64,000 nt of DNA from Bacillus sp. USDA818B3_A (GTDB lineage: Bacteria; Bacillota; Bacilli; Bacillales; Cytobacillaceae): the NCBI RefSeq assembly GCF_009928415.1, contig NZ_JAABNN010000020.1:1-64000 (forward strand), given 5' to 3'. The first letter of the stretch is position 1, and each line of letters opens with the position of its first letter. The position numbers were made by a program, and so were the translations under genes. Below are positions 1 to 8,839 of the stretch, in pieces. Below the pieces are notes generated by a model. It was not told the origin of the DNA, ran no database searches, and worked only from the letters and a program-made list of their open reading frames with translations.

Positions 1-159
1 TCGACGGGAATCCCACCCGTTATATGATACGACCTAGGCTCGGCCGCACACCTGCCCCGATAGTTAATAACAAAAAGGATCGCCGTAGCACCGCATCTTT
101 CACATAAGCCCTAGTTACTGGAAGAAAGCTCTCACATATTCACCATACTTTTTGGAAAT

Positions 160-386
160 CTATTTTAATTTCTTTAGGAGTTTTACATATTCACCGTATT
201 CATCTTCGCCAAAATATAATACGATTGTAAAACCTTTCTTTTTATATAGATGTCTTGCGTTTAAGTTATCTGTATCTACACCAAGCGTTATTTCCTCATA
301 TCCAAGTTGTTTGGCATAATCAATTAAAAAATCAACAATAATGCCACCTATTCCTCGATTTCGATATTCTTCTTTAACGAAAGGCC
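160..386 (-). pseudogene. C-terminal remnant of a GNAT acetyltransferase
   Basis: The minus-strand reading carries EEYRNRGIG, the acetyl-CoA-binding motif A of GNAT N-acetyltransferases, followed by the usual helix and the C-terminal strand with ARHLYKKKGF. Everything upstream of motif A is missing. The open frame continues into the neighbouring DinB gene, whose last codons lie in another frame over the same bases, so the apparent first 20 residues are not GNAT sequence. A deletion has joined the end of the DinB gene to the middle of this one near 380-386. The fragment has no start or ribosome binding site of its own and is probably not functional. Confidence 0.75.
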
Positions 387-845
387 CCGTCCGATGAGGT
401 TTGCTGAAACAGGCTTTCTTCCCAATTCTCTTGCCCATATTGATAGTTGTCCTATATGGTGAATTTCGTGAGCAATGGTATGTCTCATAATTTCACCCCA
501 AGTATCCGTTACAATTCTTCCATCTGGCAGGGTATCGTAAAATAATTGATTTTCCATACTAGCATTCCAGTTGTTCACAAAGTTCTCCACTTCTAAATGA
601 AATTCTGCGTCCAATTTACGAACCTTGTTCAAGCTTCTATAATTATCAAAACTCTCCTGAAAGTCAGTTTTACCCTGTAAGAGACGGATCCAGCTCCACT
701 CGACATCAACAATATGAAAAAATGTATGTAATATATTTCCCATTCCACCCGTTCGGTTTTGCAAAAGCTCTGCTTCACTTAACTCTTCACACCAACGATA
801 CCAATCTTCTCTTACCATCCAGTTATACCTAAAAAGTGTTTGCAA
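348..845 (-). CDS. DinB family protein
   Basis: A 165-residue protein of the DinB/YfiT-like four-helix metal-binding superfamily, which includes bacillithiol-dependent transferases. The three expected histidines are visible: one in the first half (HTFFHIVDVEWSW) and HTIAHEIHH near residue 130. The family ending KPVSANLIGRGL is present. The last nine residues (SLKKNIEIEE) come from the joined GNAT remnant and are foreign, but the domain itself is complete. The start is TTG at 845, chosen because GGAGGGG lies five bases upstream. The substrate cannot be told from sequence. Confidence 0.85.
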   Translation of the reverse strand: MQTLFRYNWMVREDWYRWCEELSEAELLQNRTGGMGNILHTFFHIVDVEWSWIRLLQGKTDFQESFDNYRSLNKVRKLDAEFHLEVENFVNNWNASMENQLFYDTLPDGRIVTDTWGEIMRHTIAHEIHHIGQLSIWARELGRKPVSANLIGRGLSLKKNIEIEE

Positions 846-984
846 TAAAACCCCTCCATAACAAGAGAATAAATAACCGTAAAATATACATTGGGAATAT
901 TAAATCACCTATATATAATGACTATTTCAACAAACATAGGATAATTCCTTCTTCCACTAAACGTTATATTTAGCCATAAAAATA

Positions 985-1022
985 CACCCCAAAGTTAGAT
1001 TTTCACTCTAACTTTTGGGGTG
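985..1022. terminator. Hairpin terminator upstream of the DinB gene
   Basis: The arms CACCCCAAAGTTAGA and TCTAACTTTTGGGGTG form a stem of about 15 pairs. On the minus strand it follows the 1134-1742 gene and so probably ends the AAA+ operon transcript, although there is no long T tract. Confidence 0.6.
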
Positions 1023-1133
1023 CACTTCAGAAACACACTGCTTTTATAACTGTTTTTATATATGCTTTTTGCCATTAGGGTACCTCAAAAGAGAACAACT
1101 TACAAAAATAGAAGCTTCAGCTTTAGATTTATT

Positions 1134-1742
1134 CTATGGTCTAGGAAGGACTGTATAAGTATTCGATTGTCCAACTGAAACGACATTAAAGTAGGTTGTT
1201 TCATTATTTGGAAATTTAACCGCATAAGAGATTCCACCACCAACATCCTTCACTCCACTAATGGTCACTTTGCTAGGAACGGGTATGCTGAGGGCAGCAG
1301 CATTTTCGGTTATAATTAGTTTTTCCTTTACTGGGACTCCATCCACCAGTATCGCCACTTCATCCAAATCCTCTTTGTTAAAATCCCAAATTAACATTCT
1401 AGCTTCCCCGCCATCAGTGCCAGCGTTTGTTACTTCAAAATCTTTTGCTCTGATATTCGAATTAGTTTCATCCTTTATTAAGCTTTCACCCGCCGTTGTC
1501 GTTTTACTGATCCGGTTGGCAACCACTTCTTCTTCTGTTCCTTCGTCACTATAACTGGTAGTAAAGAAGCTCCCTAGAATGGCCATCCCTATGATAATTA
1601 ACGTGGCCCACCCGGTGGATTTGCGTATCGATCGTTGATGCGGGACAATTTCTGGCTCAGTCTGTTCCTGGTCATACTCAGAAAGTGATGGGTTATACTC
1701 TGAATGATCGTTCTGATTGGGCTGCTGTTTTTCTTTCTTCAT
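1134..1742 (-). CDS. Single-span membrane protein of unknown function
   Basis: A 202-residue protein. The first 45 residues are rich in Q, E and N and should be cytoplasmic. One hydrophobic segment (WATLIIIGMAILGSFF, about residues 45-60) is followed by an extracellular part of about 140 residues with beta-strand-like patterns near the end. No family was recognised. It is the third gene of a tight minus-strand set after the AAA+ ATPase and a four-span membrane protein, with AGGGGAT upstream of the ATG and an 11-base gap to its neighbour. Co-transcription suggests it works with the ATPase at the membrane; this is inference from position only. Confidence 0.7.
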   Translation of the reverse strand: MKKEKQQPNQNDHSEYNPSLSEYDQEQTEPEIVPHQRSIRKSTGWATLIIIGMAILGSFFTTSYSDEGTEEEVVANRISKTTTAGESLIKDETNSNIRAKDFEVTNAGTDGGEARMLIWDFNKEDLDEVAILVDGVPVKEKLIITENAAALSIPVPSKVTISGVKDVGGGISYAVKFPNNETTYFNVVSVGQSNTYTVLPRP

Positions 1743-1753
1743 CGTTTATCCCC

Positions 1754-2191
1754 TTACATCTTGTGTACTTTATAACTGATCGGGTATTTACTGTACCAAA
1801 ATGATAAATACACTCGTACGATAATGATGCTTAAGATGGCTAAGACAAGGGCTATCTGTTTGCCATAAACGAGTTTGTCAGCCCACAGATTCGCAAAAAA
1901 GATGGCCAATTCAATCCCTATTAAGGTAATAAAAAACATTTGTAATAAGGGCACCATAACAGGGAATCTTTTATATAGCCATCCAAGCCTTGGGTACCGA
2001 TAGGATAAGTATAATAGGGCGCCGATAAAACCTAACAAACCTAAAGTTAACCCTTCTCTTGGTGAACCAAGTCGAAAAATCTCTAATAGAACCGGAAATT
2101 CCATAAGTGGTCCTAATAGGACAAAGATTAAAACAAATGGATAGCATAAGTAATAAACAATTGCTCCTAGAATGGCAAATAGTTTACCCAT
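1754..2191 (-). CDS. Four-span membrane protein of unknown function
   Basis: About 145 residues with four hydrophobic segments (near residues 5-30, 45-65, 80-105 and 115-135) and short polar loops. The family was not recognised. The preferred start is the ATG at 2191, whose first bases overlap the end of the ATPase gene (ATGGGTAA contains the ATPase stop codon). This arrangement is typical of translational coupling. A TTG at 2203 is an alternative start. It probably forms a membrane partner for the ATPase upstream and the single-span protein downstream. Confidence 0.75.
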   Translation of the reverse strand: MGKLFAILGAIVYYLCYPFVLIFVLLGPLMEFPVLLEIFRLGSPREGLTLGLLGFIGALLYLSYRYPRLGWLYKRFPVMVPLLQMFFITLIGIELAIFFANLWADKLVYGKQIALVLAILSIIIVRVYLSFWYSKYPISYKVHKM

Positions 2192-5100
2192 TTTGTTCAC
2201 CAACTTCCGAAATATCTTGCGGGAGAATGGTTACTAATTGCTCTACTGAAGGATTGTTTATTTGACTGACTCGTACCGCATGATGACGGATCGCTAACTC
2301 ACAAAGGTTACGCGCAAGTCTTCCGTTACCGGCATTTTCAACTTGCTTAGATTGATAAAACCTTTTTAGTAAAGCAGCTTCCGTATCTGAAGACACCTCA
2401 TAACCCTTTGCTTTAAAGGTTAGCCGGCTAATCTGCAGCAGTTCATGTGGCGCATAGTCAGGAAAGTCAATAATCGTTGGAAATCGAGATCGCAGCCCCG
2501 CATTAGAATCGAGAAATCGCTCCATATCTTCATCGTACCCTGCTAAAATCACAACGATGTTTTCACGGTGATCATCCATAAATTTCACGATAGTATCGAT
2601 CGCTTCCTGACCAAAATCATTGGTACCTCCTAACAGTGCATAAGCTTCATCAATAAATAAAACCCCACCAAGTGCCTTTTCAAGCACTTTCCTCGTTTTC
2701 AGTGCAGTTTGACCCACATAGCCTGCAACTAAACCAGACCGATCAGTTTCTACCAGTCGATCCTGTTTAATAACCCCTAATTCCTTAAAGCGCTTCGCTA
2801 AAATACGAGCAATCATCGTTTTACCCGTCCCTGGGTTTCCCTTAAAAACCATATGAAGGGATTGTGCACCGGCCTTCGGCAATCCCAATTCTTCCCGCTT
2901 TTTTGCGATTTCAATTTGAGCAGAAAGCGACCTGACAAATTCCTTTATTTTCACCAAGCCAATCACTTGTTCCAATTCCTTCAGAGCGGTTTCCTGTTTC
3001 TCCACAGCTGTCAGCTTGAAATCTTCTAAGGTTAATCGATTGAGCTCTTCTACCCTTAAATCCGGCTGCTCCACAATGCGAACGGATTGATTTCGGATGG
3101 CGTTCTCAACTGTATTCCTTACAAGACGGCCATTTCCGCTATCATTCTTACCTGGAATTTGCTTTTTCTCATAAAAAGACACTAAGGCAGTTTTTACTTC
3201 ATCCGATACAACAAAGCCTTTTGATTTTGCCATCACATTTGTCATTTGAGCTAATTGCTCTGCTGAATAATCAGGGAACGTAATATTTAATGGGAAACGA
3301 GACGATAGTCCAGGATTTGAATCCAAAAACTTTTCCATTTCAATGGTATACCCCGCAAGGATGACTACTAGGTTTTCACGGTGGTTTTCAATCAGCCGTA
3401 CCAATGTGTCAATGGCTTCCTTCCCAAATCCTCCCCCTGCCGTTCCTTCCTCTACCAGAGAATAGGCTTCATCAATAAATAAAACACCACCTAATGCACC
3501 TTCCACTACTTCTGTGGTCTTCACAGCTGTTTGTCCGGCATATTCGGCAACAAGGTGTGAACGATCCACTTCCACAAGGTGTCCACGCTTTAAAATACCC
3601 ATCGATTTAAGCATGGCAGCAAACAGCCGGGCAATCGTGGTTTTACCGGTACCAGGATTGCCTGAAAAAATAATATTCAGCGTTTGTTCATTCCTAGTCT
3701 CAATTCCTGCTTCTTTCCGCCGTTTATTTGCGAGAATTTGCTTTTCTAAGGTACGAACAAAATTTTTAACATTGTCCAAACCAATAATTTCTTTAAAAGC
3801 GGCATCCAGATTAAACTCTTCCTTTACACCCATTCCAAAATCAGCATTCGTGAGAACATTTATAGCCGCCTGATTTTCTTTTTGGACACTTTCACTGATT
3901 CGAACAGACTGTTTGCGAATGGCTTCCTCAAACAAATTGCGAACCAGGCGGCCATTTCCACTATCATTTCTTCCAGGAATCTGCTTGGTGGCAAATAAAT
4001 CGACCAAGCCTTCATGTGCGTCAGCGTCAATCACATAATCACGCTGTTTTGCGGTTAAGAGCATAATATCCAGCATTTCTTTTGGAGAATAATCCGGGAA
4101 TTCCACAATAAAAGGAAATCGTGAACGAAGACCAGGGTTGGATTTTAGGAAAGTGTCCATTTCTTTGGTGTATCCAGCAAGAATAACGACTAAATGATCG
4201 CAATGGTCTTCCATTCCTTTAACCAAAGTATCAATGGCCTCCAGCCCGAAACTGTCATGTTTATTTCGAGCCAGTGTATAGGCCTCATCCACAAACAATA
4301 CCCCACCTAGTGCACGTTGAATGACAGCCTCCGTTTTAGGAGCCGTTGAACCAACATATTCACCGACAAGATCCTGTCTTGCCACTTCAACAAGCTGACC
4401 TTGAGTTAACAACCCCATTGCTTTTAAAATTCTTGAAATCAACCGGGCAACCGATGTTTTCCCTGTTCCCGGGTTACCGGTATAAACCATATGTAAAGCC
4501 ATGGGTGTTATTTTTCCACCAAGCGCTTCACGCTGTTTTTGTAATTTAACCGTTTGCAGCAGTTCATGAACAAAGGATTTCACAGAGTCCAAACCAACGA
4601 GACTATTCAGTTCGTTAAGAATATCTTCCAATGTTTCTTCTTTAATAATCGAGATGGTTTTTAGTAAAATTCTTACCTTATCAGCCTCCGCTATAAAATG
4701 TTGATTCTCCATTTTTACAAGGATCTGGCTGCTGGTGGTGAGTCTCCCTCTTGCCCGGGCATCTAATAAGACAGAAGAGAAGTGATTTTCCACAAGATCC
4801 TGAATTGCTTCACCATATTTTTTGGTGGTTAAAAGTTTTTCAGCTAATGTCGAAAAAACGTTGTGATCAAATTGAATATGTAACTGTGCCTGTGCTTGTA
4901 ATGTTGCTGCTGCTTTATAAAGCTGAGTCTGTAATATGGTACGAAGAGAATCAACGGTTAATGGTGCTGTGTAAGCAAAGGATTTGATCTCTCTTAGTAA
5001 CCCTGGAGGCACCTTATTCGCGATAGTTGCGGGTATTTGTTGGCCAGCTCCGCTTAGATTCATTTCAGCATCCATATACAGAATTAAAAAGTAATCGGAG

Positions 5101-5798
5101 GCACTCACGACAATTCCTTCCGGTGTTCGAAAATAACCATCTCGAAACAGCTTTGTCACATAATGAAGAACCTCTGCCTGTGCCTTTTCAAAACCAGTAA
5201 AACAGACGGTACCAATTCCATAGCTAAATAACGCCGAACAATCCACAATGAAGTTGGTATGGACATCTTTTTCACCATATTGACTTAAGTCAAGTGTCGA
5301 ATAATTTTTATAAGGGGTCAGTTTTTTCTTGTACAATTCATTCATTAGAATAGTTAAACTTAAACTTTTCCCTGTTCCAGAAGGACCACAAAGTAAAATC
5401 GTGTTTTGGATGGTGCCTTTAGCTCTTGCTAAAAACGCCTTCTTAAAACAAACAAGCAAGTCATCAATGTATGTTTCTTGTCCTAACATATGGCTAGTTA
5501 ATGTTTGCTTCATTTCATTAAATAATTGATCTAATTCTTCATTTGACCGATTTAACGTTAAATTCTTAATCCCCAATGTGGCATCCCGAGCCGCTTCTTT
5601 TATTGCCCCACTAGATTGAGGAACCGTAGCATGATATGGCGTGGGTTTGTTAGAACCGCTAGGAATACCACTGACTCCTGCCATTGCCTGCCTTCCCAAA
5701 ACAGTGCTCTGTTTCCTTCCTTTGAAGCCTTCTTTTTGAATGAAGTCAATCAGTTGGATTTCAGGTAATACGGTACGCAGCCATTTTTGAAAGCCCAT
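2184..5798 (-). CDS. Giant AAA+ ATPase: N-terminal AAA module plus three CbxX/SpoVK-type modules
   Basis: A protein of about 1204 residues with four AAA+ modules. The first Walker A (GPSGTGKS, near residue 140) resembles Clp-type ATPases. The next three (GNPGTGKT near 445, 720 and 990) are about 273 residues apart. Each has the CbxX/CfqX pattern: VDEAY or IDEAY Walker B, VILAGY, NPGLRSRFP-like arginine finger and GNGRL(V/A)RN. The same family includes SpoVK, RuBisCO activase CbbX and EccA of type VII secretion. The start at 5798 (MGFQKW) is preferred over 5831 because AGGGTG lies nine bases before it. It heads an operon with two membrane proteins. The likely role is ATP-driven remodelling of an unknown partner. 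Confidence 0.9.
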   Translation of the reverse strand: MGFQKWLRTVLPEIQLIDFIQKEGFKGRKQSTVLGRQAMAGVSGIPSGSNKPTPYHATVPQSSGAIKEAARDATLGIKNLTLNRSNEELDQLFNEMKQTLTSHMLGQETYIDDLLVCFKKAFLARAKGTIQNTILLCGPSGTGKSLSLTILMNELYKKKLTPYKNYSTLDLSQYGEKDVHTNFIVDCSALFSYGIGTVCFTGFEKAQAEVLHYVTKLFRDGYFRTPEGIVVSASDYFLILYMDAEMNLSGAGQQIPATIANKVPPGLLREIKSFAYTAPLTVDSLRTILQTQLYKAAATLQAQAQLHIQFDHNVFSTLAEKLLTTKKYGEAIQDLVENHFSSVLLDARARGRLTTSSQILVKMENQHFIAEADKVRILLKTISIIKEETLEDILNELNSLVGLDSVKSFVHELLQTVKLQKQREALGGKITPMALHMVYTGNPGTGKTSVARLISRILKAMGLLTQGQLVEVARQDLVGEYVGSTAPKTEAVIQRALGGVLFVDEAYTLARNKHDSFGLEAIDTLVKGMEDHCDHLVVILAGYTKEMDTFLKSNPGLRSRFPFIVEFPDYSPKEMLDIMLLTAKQRDYVIDADAHEGLVDLFATKQIPGRNDSGNGRLVRNLFEEAIRKQSVRISESVQKENQAAINVLTNADFGMGVKEEFNLDAAFKEIIGLDNVKNFVRTLEKQILANKRRKEAGIETRNEQTLNIIFSGNPGTGKTTIARLFAAMLKSMGILKRGHLVEVDRSHLVAEYAGQTAVKTTEVVEGALGGVLFIDEAYSLVEEGTAGGGFGKEAIDTLVRLIENHRENLVVILAGYTIEMEKFLDSNPGLSSRFPLNITFPDYSAEQLAQMTNVMAKSKGFVVSDEVKTALVSFYEKKQIPGKNDSGNGRLVRNTVENAIRNQSVRIVEQPDLRVEELNRLTLEDFKLTAVEKQETALKELEQVIGLVKIKEFVRSLSAQIEIAKKREELGLPKAGAQSLHMVFKGNPGTGKTMIARILAKRFKELGVIKQDRLVETDRSGLVAGYVGQTALKTRKVLEKALGGVLFIDEAYALLGGTNDFGQEAIDTIVKFMDDHRENIVVILAGYDEDMERFLDSNAGLRSRFPTIIDFPDYAPHELLQISRLTFKAKGYEVSSDTEAALLKRFYQSKQVENAGNGRLARNLCELAIRHHAVRVSQINNPSVEQLVTILPQDISEVGEQNG

Positions 5799-6088
5799 GT
5801 GCTCATTCACCCTAACTATGTATAATTCCAATCATTATTCAAGCTGAAAATAAAAAGGACAATTGGCCATTTTTTCACTCTTTGCAAATATGTTTCATCG
5901 TCAGGTGGCATTATATGATTATTTATATTAGATTCCTTCCATTTTTATAATCCTCCTTATATTTTGTTACAAATTTATCACTTCAAACCCCTTCATGTTT
6001 TTCTTCTGTGAGGTTGAAAGCAATTGTTTTTTAATATTTTCTTCATGAAAGATTATTTTGTTATAATTTTAAAAAAGGAGGGTCAGGA

Positions 6089-7189
6089 ATGGGATTTGGG
6101 TTTAGAAAGAGTTTCAAGATTGCTCCTGGAGTACGTTTAAATGTGGGTTCCAAAAGTGTTGGTTTGAGTGCTGGAGTGAAAGGATTACGCTATAGTGTGA
6201 ATTCTAGAACTGGCAGCCGGATGACGGCAAGCATTCCTGGAACAGGAATTTACTATACCACTTCAGGTGGAAGGAAGCGCAACACCCCAGCTTATAACCG
6301 GCAAAGAGAAATACAAGCAAGACAAAAAGAAATGGATCGATTAGATGCACTAGAACAGGCTGCTTTAGAGGTTGATCTCTATGAAAATAAATTGGAAAGA
6401 ATTCATTCCATCCATAAGGAAGCCGATGAACCAATCAATTGGATCAAGGTTAGAAGCGCGAATCCTCCCTATCATAGAAATGAGGGGCAAATCGGCTTCC
6501 ACGAGCAGACAGCATTAGAAAAGCTTCAAAATTATAAACCCAATTTGATCTCGAAATTATTCAAACAATCGGATAAGGAATTGGAAAACCTCAAAAATGA
6601 AGTAATTGAAGCACGACAAAGAGATGAAATCGACTACCGCTCCTGGGAAAGGGACGTTAGAATAGCCACAAAGGTCATCGAAGGGGATATTGATACCTAC
6701 TTCGAAGTCATCCAAGAATTTAATCCATTAGATGACTTACTTGAATTTGGAAGCAGCTTCGAGTTCTTTGCTGAAGATTCAAAGACGATGGAAATCGAAT
6801 TTGATGTACATAGTGATACAGTGGTTCCTAAGGAACAGTTATCATTGACAAAAACCGGCAAAGTATCCACCAAACAGATGCCTAAAGGCAAATACTTCGA
6901 TATCCAACAGGACTATGTCTGCAGCTGTTTATTAAGAATTGCCCGGGATATGTTTGCGCTTCTGCCGTTGGACACTGTATATATCCATGCAACGGAGACC
7001 ATGATGGATACCTCAACCGGCTATAATAGGAAGATTACAATCCTTTCTGTAAAAATAGAAAAAAGGACGTTAAACAAATTGAATTTCGACAAAATCGACT
7101 GTTCGGACGCCATGCAAAATTTCATTCATCACATGAATTTTAAGAAGACAGCAGGTTTTAGTGAGGTCGATCGATTAACAATTGATTAA
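6089..7189 (+). CDS. DUF4236 domain protein
   Basis: 366 residues. The first 60 residues match the DUF4236 pattern (GFGFRKSFKIAPGVRLN, then SIPGTGIYYT), a small beta-rich domain found at the start of many bacterial proteins. A charged, helical, probably coiled-coil region follows (about 65-200). The rest is a mixed domain that I do not recognise. AAAGGAGGG precedes the ATG at good spacing. It is transcribed away from the AAA+ operon, with both promoters in the 290-base gap. The function of the family is unknown. Confidence 0.8.
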   Translation: MGFGFRKSFKIAPGVRLNVGSKSVGLSAGVKGLRYSVNSRTGSRMTASIPGTGIYYTTSGGRKRNTPAYNRQREIQARQKEMDRLDALEQAALEVDLYENKLERIHSIHKEADEPINWIKVRSANPPYHRNEGQIGFHEQTALEKLQNYKPNLISKLFKQSDKELENLKNEVIEARQRDEIDYRSWERDVRIATKVIEGDIDTYFEVIQEFNPLDDLLEFGSSFEFFAEDSKTMEIEFDVHSDTVVPKEQLSLTKTGKVSTKQMPKGKYFDIQQDYVCSCLLRIARDMFALLPLDTVYIHATETMMDTSTGYNRKITILSVKIEKRTLNKLNFDKIDCSDAMQNFIHHMNFKKTAGFSEVDRLTID

Positions 7190-7199
7190 TAATGAATTT

Positions 7200-7322
7200 T
7201 AAAAAAAGACCTGACATGCATCAACATGTCCGGTCGAGCAATAGACGGTCCCACTAAGGGGATCGGCTAAAGTAGTGTGATCATCCACCCGAGCCATTAA
7301 CTCAAGGGTGGATTATTTATGT
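7200..7322. ncRNA. Decayed copy of a type I toxin-antitoxin RNA locus (toxin lost)
   Basis: This stretch matches the antisense-RNA part of the loci at 13.9 kb and 30.1 kb: the hairpin GACCTGACATG/CATGTCCGGTC (7208-7235), the central part with AGCAATAGACGGT and ATCGGCTAA, and a second hairpin ending AAGGGTGGATTATTT. The toxin frame should lie just to the right on the minus strand, but only a tail reading AVLFIKHK and a stop remain, with no start codon or ribosome binding site. The TTTACG/TATAAT promoter found at the other copies is also absent. It may now serve only as a terminator between the converging DUF4236 and glgA genes. Confidence 0.7.
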
Positions 7323-7393
7323 TTTATAAAAAGGACGGCTTTTAAAAAAGGATGTAACAAACTTATTGCTAGAAAGATCCGTACTTATCATGC

Positions 7394-8839
7394 TTACTCA
7401 ATTCCCGAGTTTAGCAGCAGTTCCCTATAGATATCGTTGTATTTCTTCGCGGATTGCAGCCAACTATAATCCTGACTCATCGCATTTTTTACTAAGCCAC
7501 TCCAAATTTCATTTTCCTGATAATAATTAACAGCCCTTCTAACGGTGTGCAGCATGTCATGAGCATTGAAATTTTTAAAAGTGAAACCATTCCCGTCACC
7601 TGTAAACTCATGGTAGGGTAGAACCGTATCGTTCAACCCGCCTGTTTCTCTGACAATGGGGATGGTACCGTATTGTAAAGCAATCAACTGCCCTAATCCA
7701 CATGGCTCAAACTGAGATGGCATTAAAAACAGATCAGCCCCTGCATAGATTTGATGCGCTAATGCTTCATTAAAACCGAGATATAGCCCTACCTTATCGG
7801 GATACTCTTGCTTCATTTGGTTAAAAAAGTTTTCATAATGGGTTTCACCTGAACCAAGGACGATGAATTGAAGATCCTCCTTCATCATTTCCCTAAATAC
7901 ATGGAGTACTAAATCTAACCCTTTTTGATTGGTTAAGCGTGTGACCATCGCAATAATGGGGGTGTTATATTTTTCTGGTAATCCGAAATAGTGCTGTAAT
8001 TCTTGCTTGTTTTTTGCTTTACCCTCTAACGAATCAATATCATAGGAAACAGCAATATCTCGGTCTATCCTAGGATTGTAAACCGTATCGTCTATCCCGT
8101 TGACTATACCGATCAACTTATTTCTGTGCTTTCGCAAGAGGCCGTCAAGTCCTTCGCCATAATAGGGATATTGGATTTCATCTTTATAGGTTGGGCTGAC
8201 CGTCGTCACCATATCTGATGCAACAATGCCTCCCTTCATAAAATTGACATACCCATCAAACTCCAACTGCTCGTTGTTAAAATATTGATGACTTAAGCCT
8301 AACAGATCACTCATAACCGAATAAGGGAAAATTCCCTGGAATTGTAGATTGTGAATCGTAAATACGGTTTTCATATCCCAATAGAGCGGATTGAGACGAT
8401 AGTGTGCGTCTAATAAAAAATTAACCATCCCTGTGTGCCAGTCATGGGAATGAATCACATCAGGAACAAAATCTAAATGAGGAATACTTTCAAGAACCGC
8501 CTTACAGAAAAAAGAGAATCGCTCCCCATCATCGTAATGACCATATAGAGAATCTCGGTAAAAATAATATTGGTTATCAATAAAGTAATAGGTAATCCCG
8601 TCTTGCTCTAGTGTAAAAATGCCGCAGTGTTGATTCCGCCATCCAACCTGCACACGAATCTCTTTTTGAAACTGAAATGATTTTTTTAACTTTTCAGGAA
8701 TTAAGGAGTAATTGGGTAAGATAACTCGTACTTCTGTCCCAAGATCTTTTAACGCTTTAGGAAGTGCCCCCGCTATATCAGCAAGGCCACCTGTTTTCAC
8801 AAACGGAACACACTCTGATACAGCAAATAAAACCTTCAT
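7394..8839 (-). CDS. glgA: Glycogen synthase (ADP-glucose)
   Basis: 481 residues, the usual bacterial GlgA length. It transfers glucose from ADP-glucose to the non-reducing end of an alpha-1,4-glucan. The N-terminal KTGGLADIAGALPKAL carries the ADP-glucose-binding lysine. HSHDWHTG and the C-terminal MPSQFEPCGLGQL of GT5 enzymes are present. The ATG overlaps the TGA of glgD (ATGA), so the two are translationally coupled. It is the last gene of glgC-glgD-glgA; no glgP follows, which differs from the B. subtilis glgBCDAP order. Confidence 0.97.
   Translation of the reverse strand: MKVLFAVSECVPFVKTGGLADIAGALPKALKDLGTEVRVILPNYSLIPEKLKKSFQFQKEIRVQVGWRNQHCGIFTLEQDGITYYFIDNQYYFYRDSLYGHYDDGERFSFFCKAVLESIPHLDFVPDVIHSHDWHTGMVNFLLDAHYRLNPLYWDMKTVFTIHNLQFQGIFPYSVMSDLLGLSHQYFNNEQLEFDGYVNFMKGGIVASDMVTTVSPTYKDEIQYPYYGEGLDGLLRKHRNKLIGIVNGIDDTVYNPRIDRDIAVSYDIDSLEGKAKNKQELQHYFGLPEKYNTPIIAMVTRLTNQKGLDLVLHVFREMMKEDLQFIVLGSGETHYENFFNQMKQEYPDKVGLYLGFNEALAHQIYAGADLFLMPSQFEPCGLGQLIALQYGTIPIVRETGGLNDTVLPYHEFTGDGNGFTFKNFNAHDMLHTVRRAVNYYQENEIWSGLVKNAMSQDYSWLQSAKKYNDIYRELLLNSGIE

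Noticed and set aside
1..130. Vector or adapter sequence at the left edge, suggested by a GC-rich CTCGGCCGC stretch
   Set aside because: No cloning site or known vector part could be recognised, and the composition returns to normal within 60 bases.
3514..3873. 119-codon plus-strand frame inside the AAA+ gene
   Set aside because: Antisense shadow of a conserved CbxX module; no start signal.
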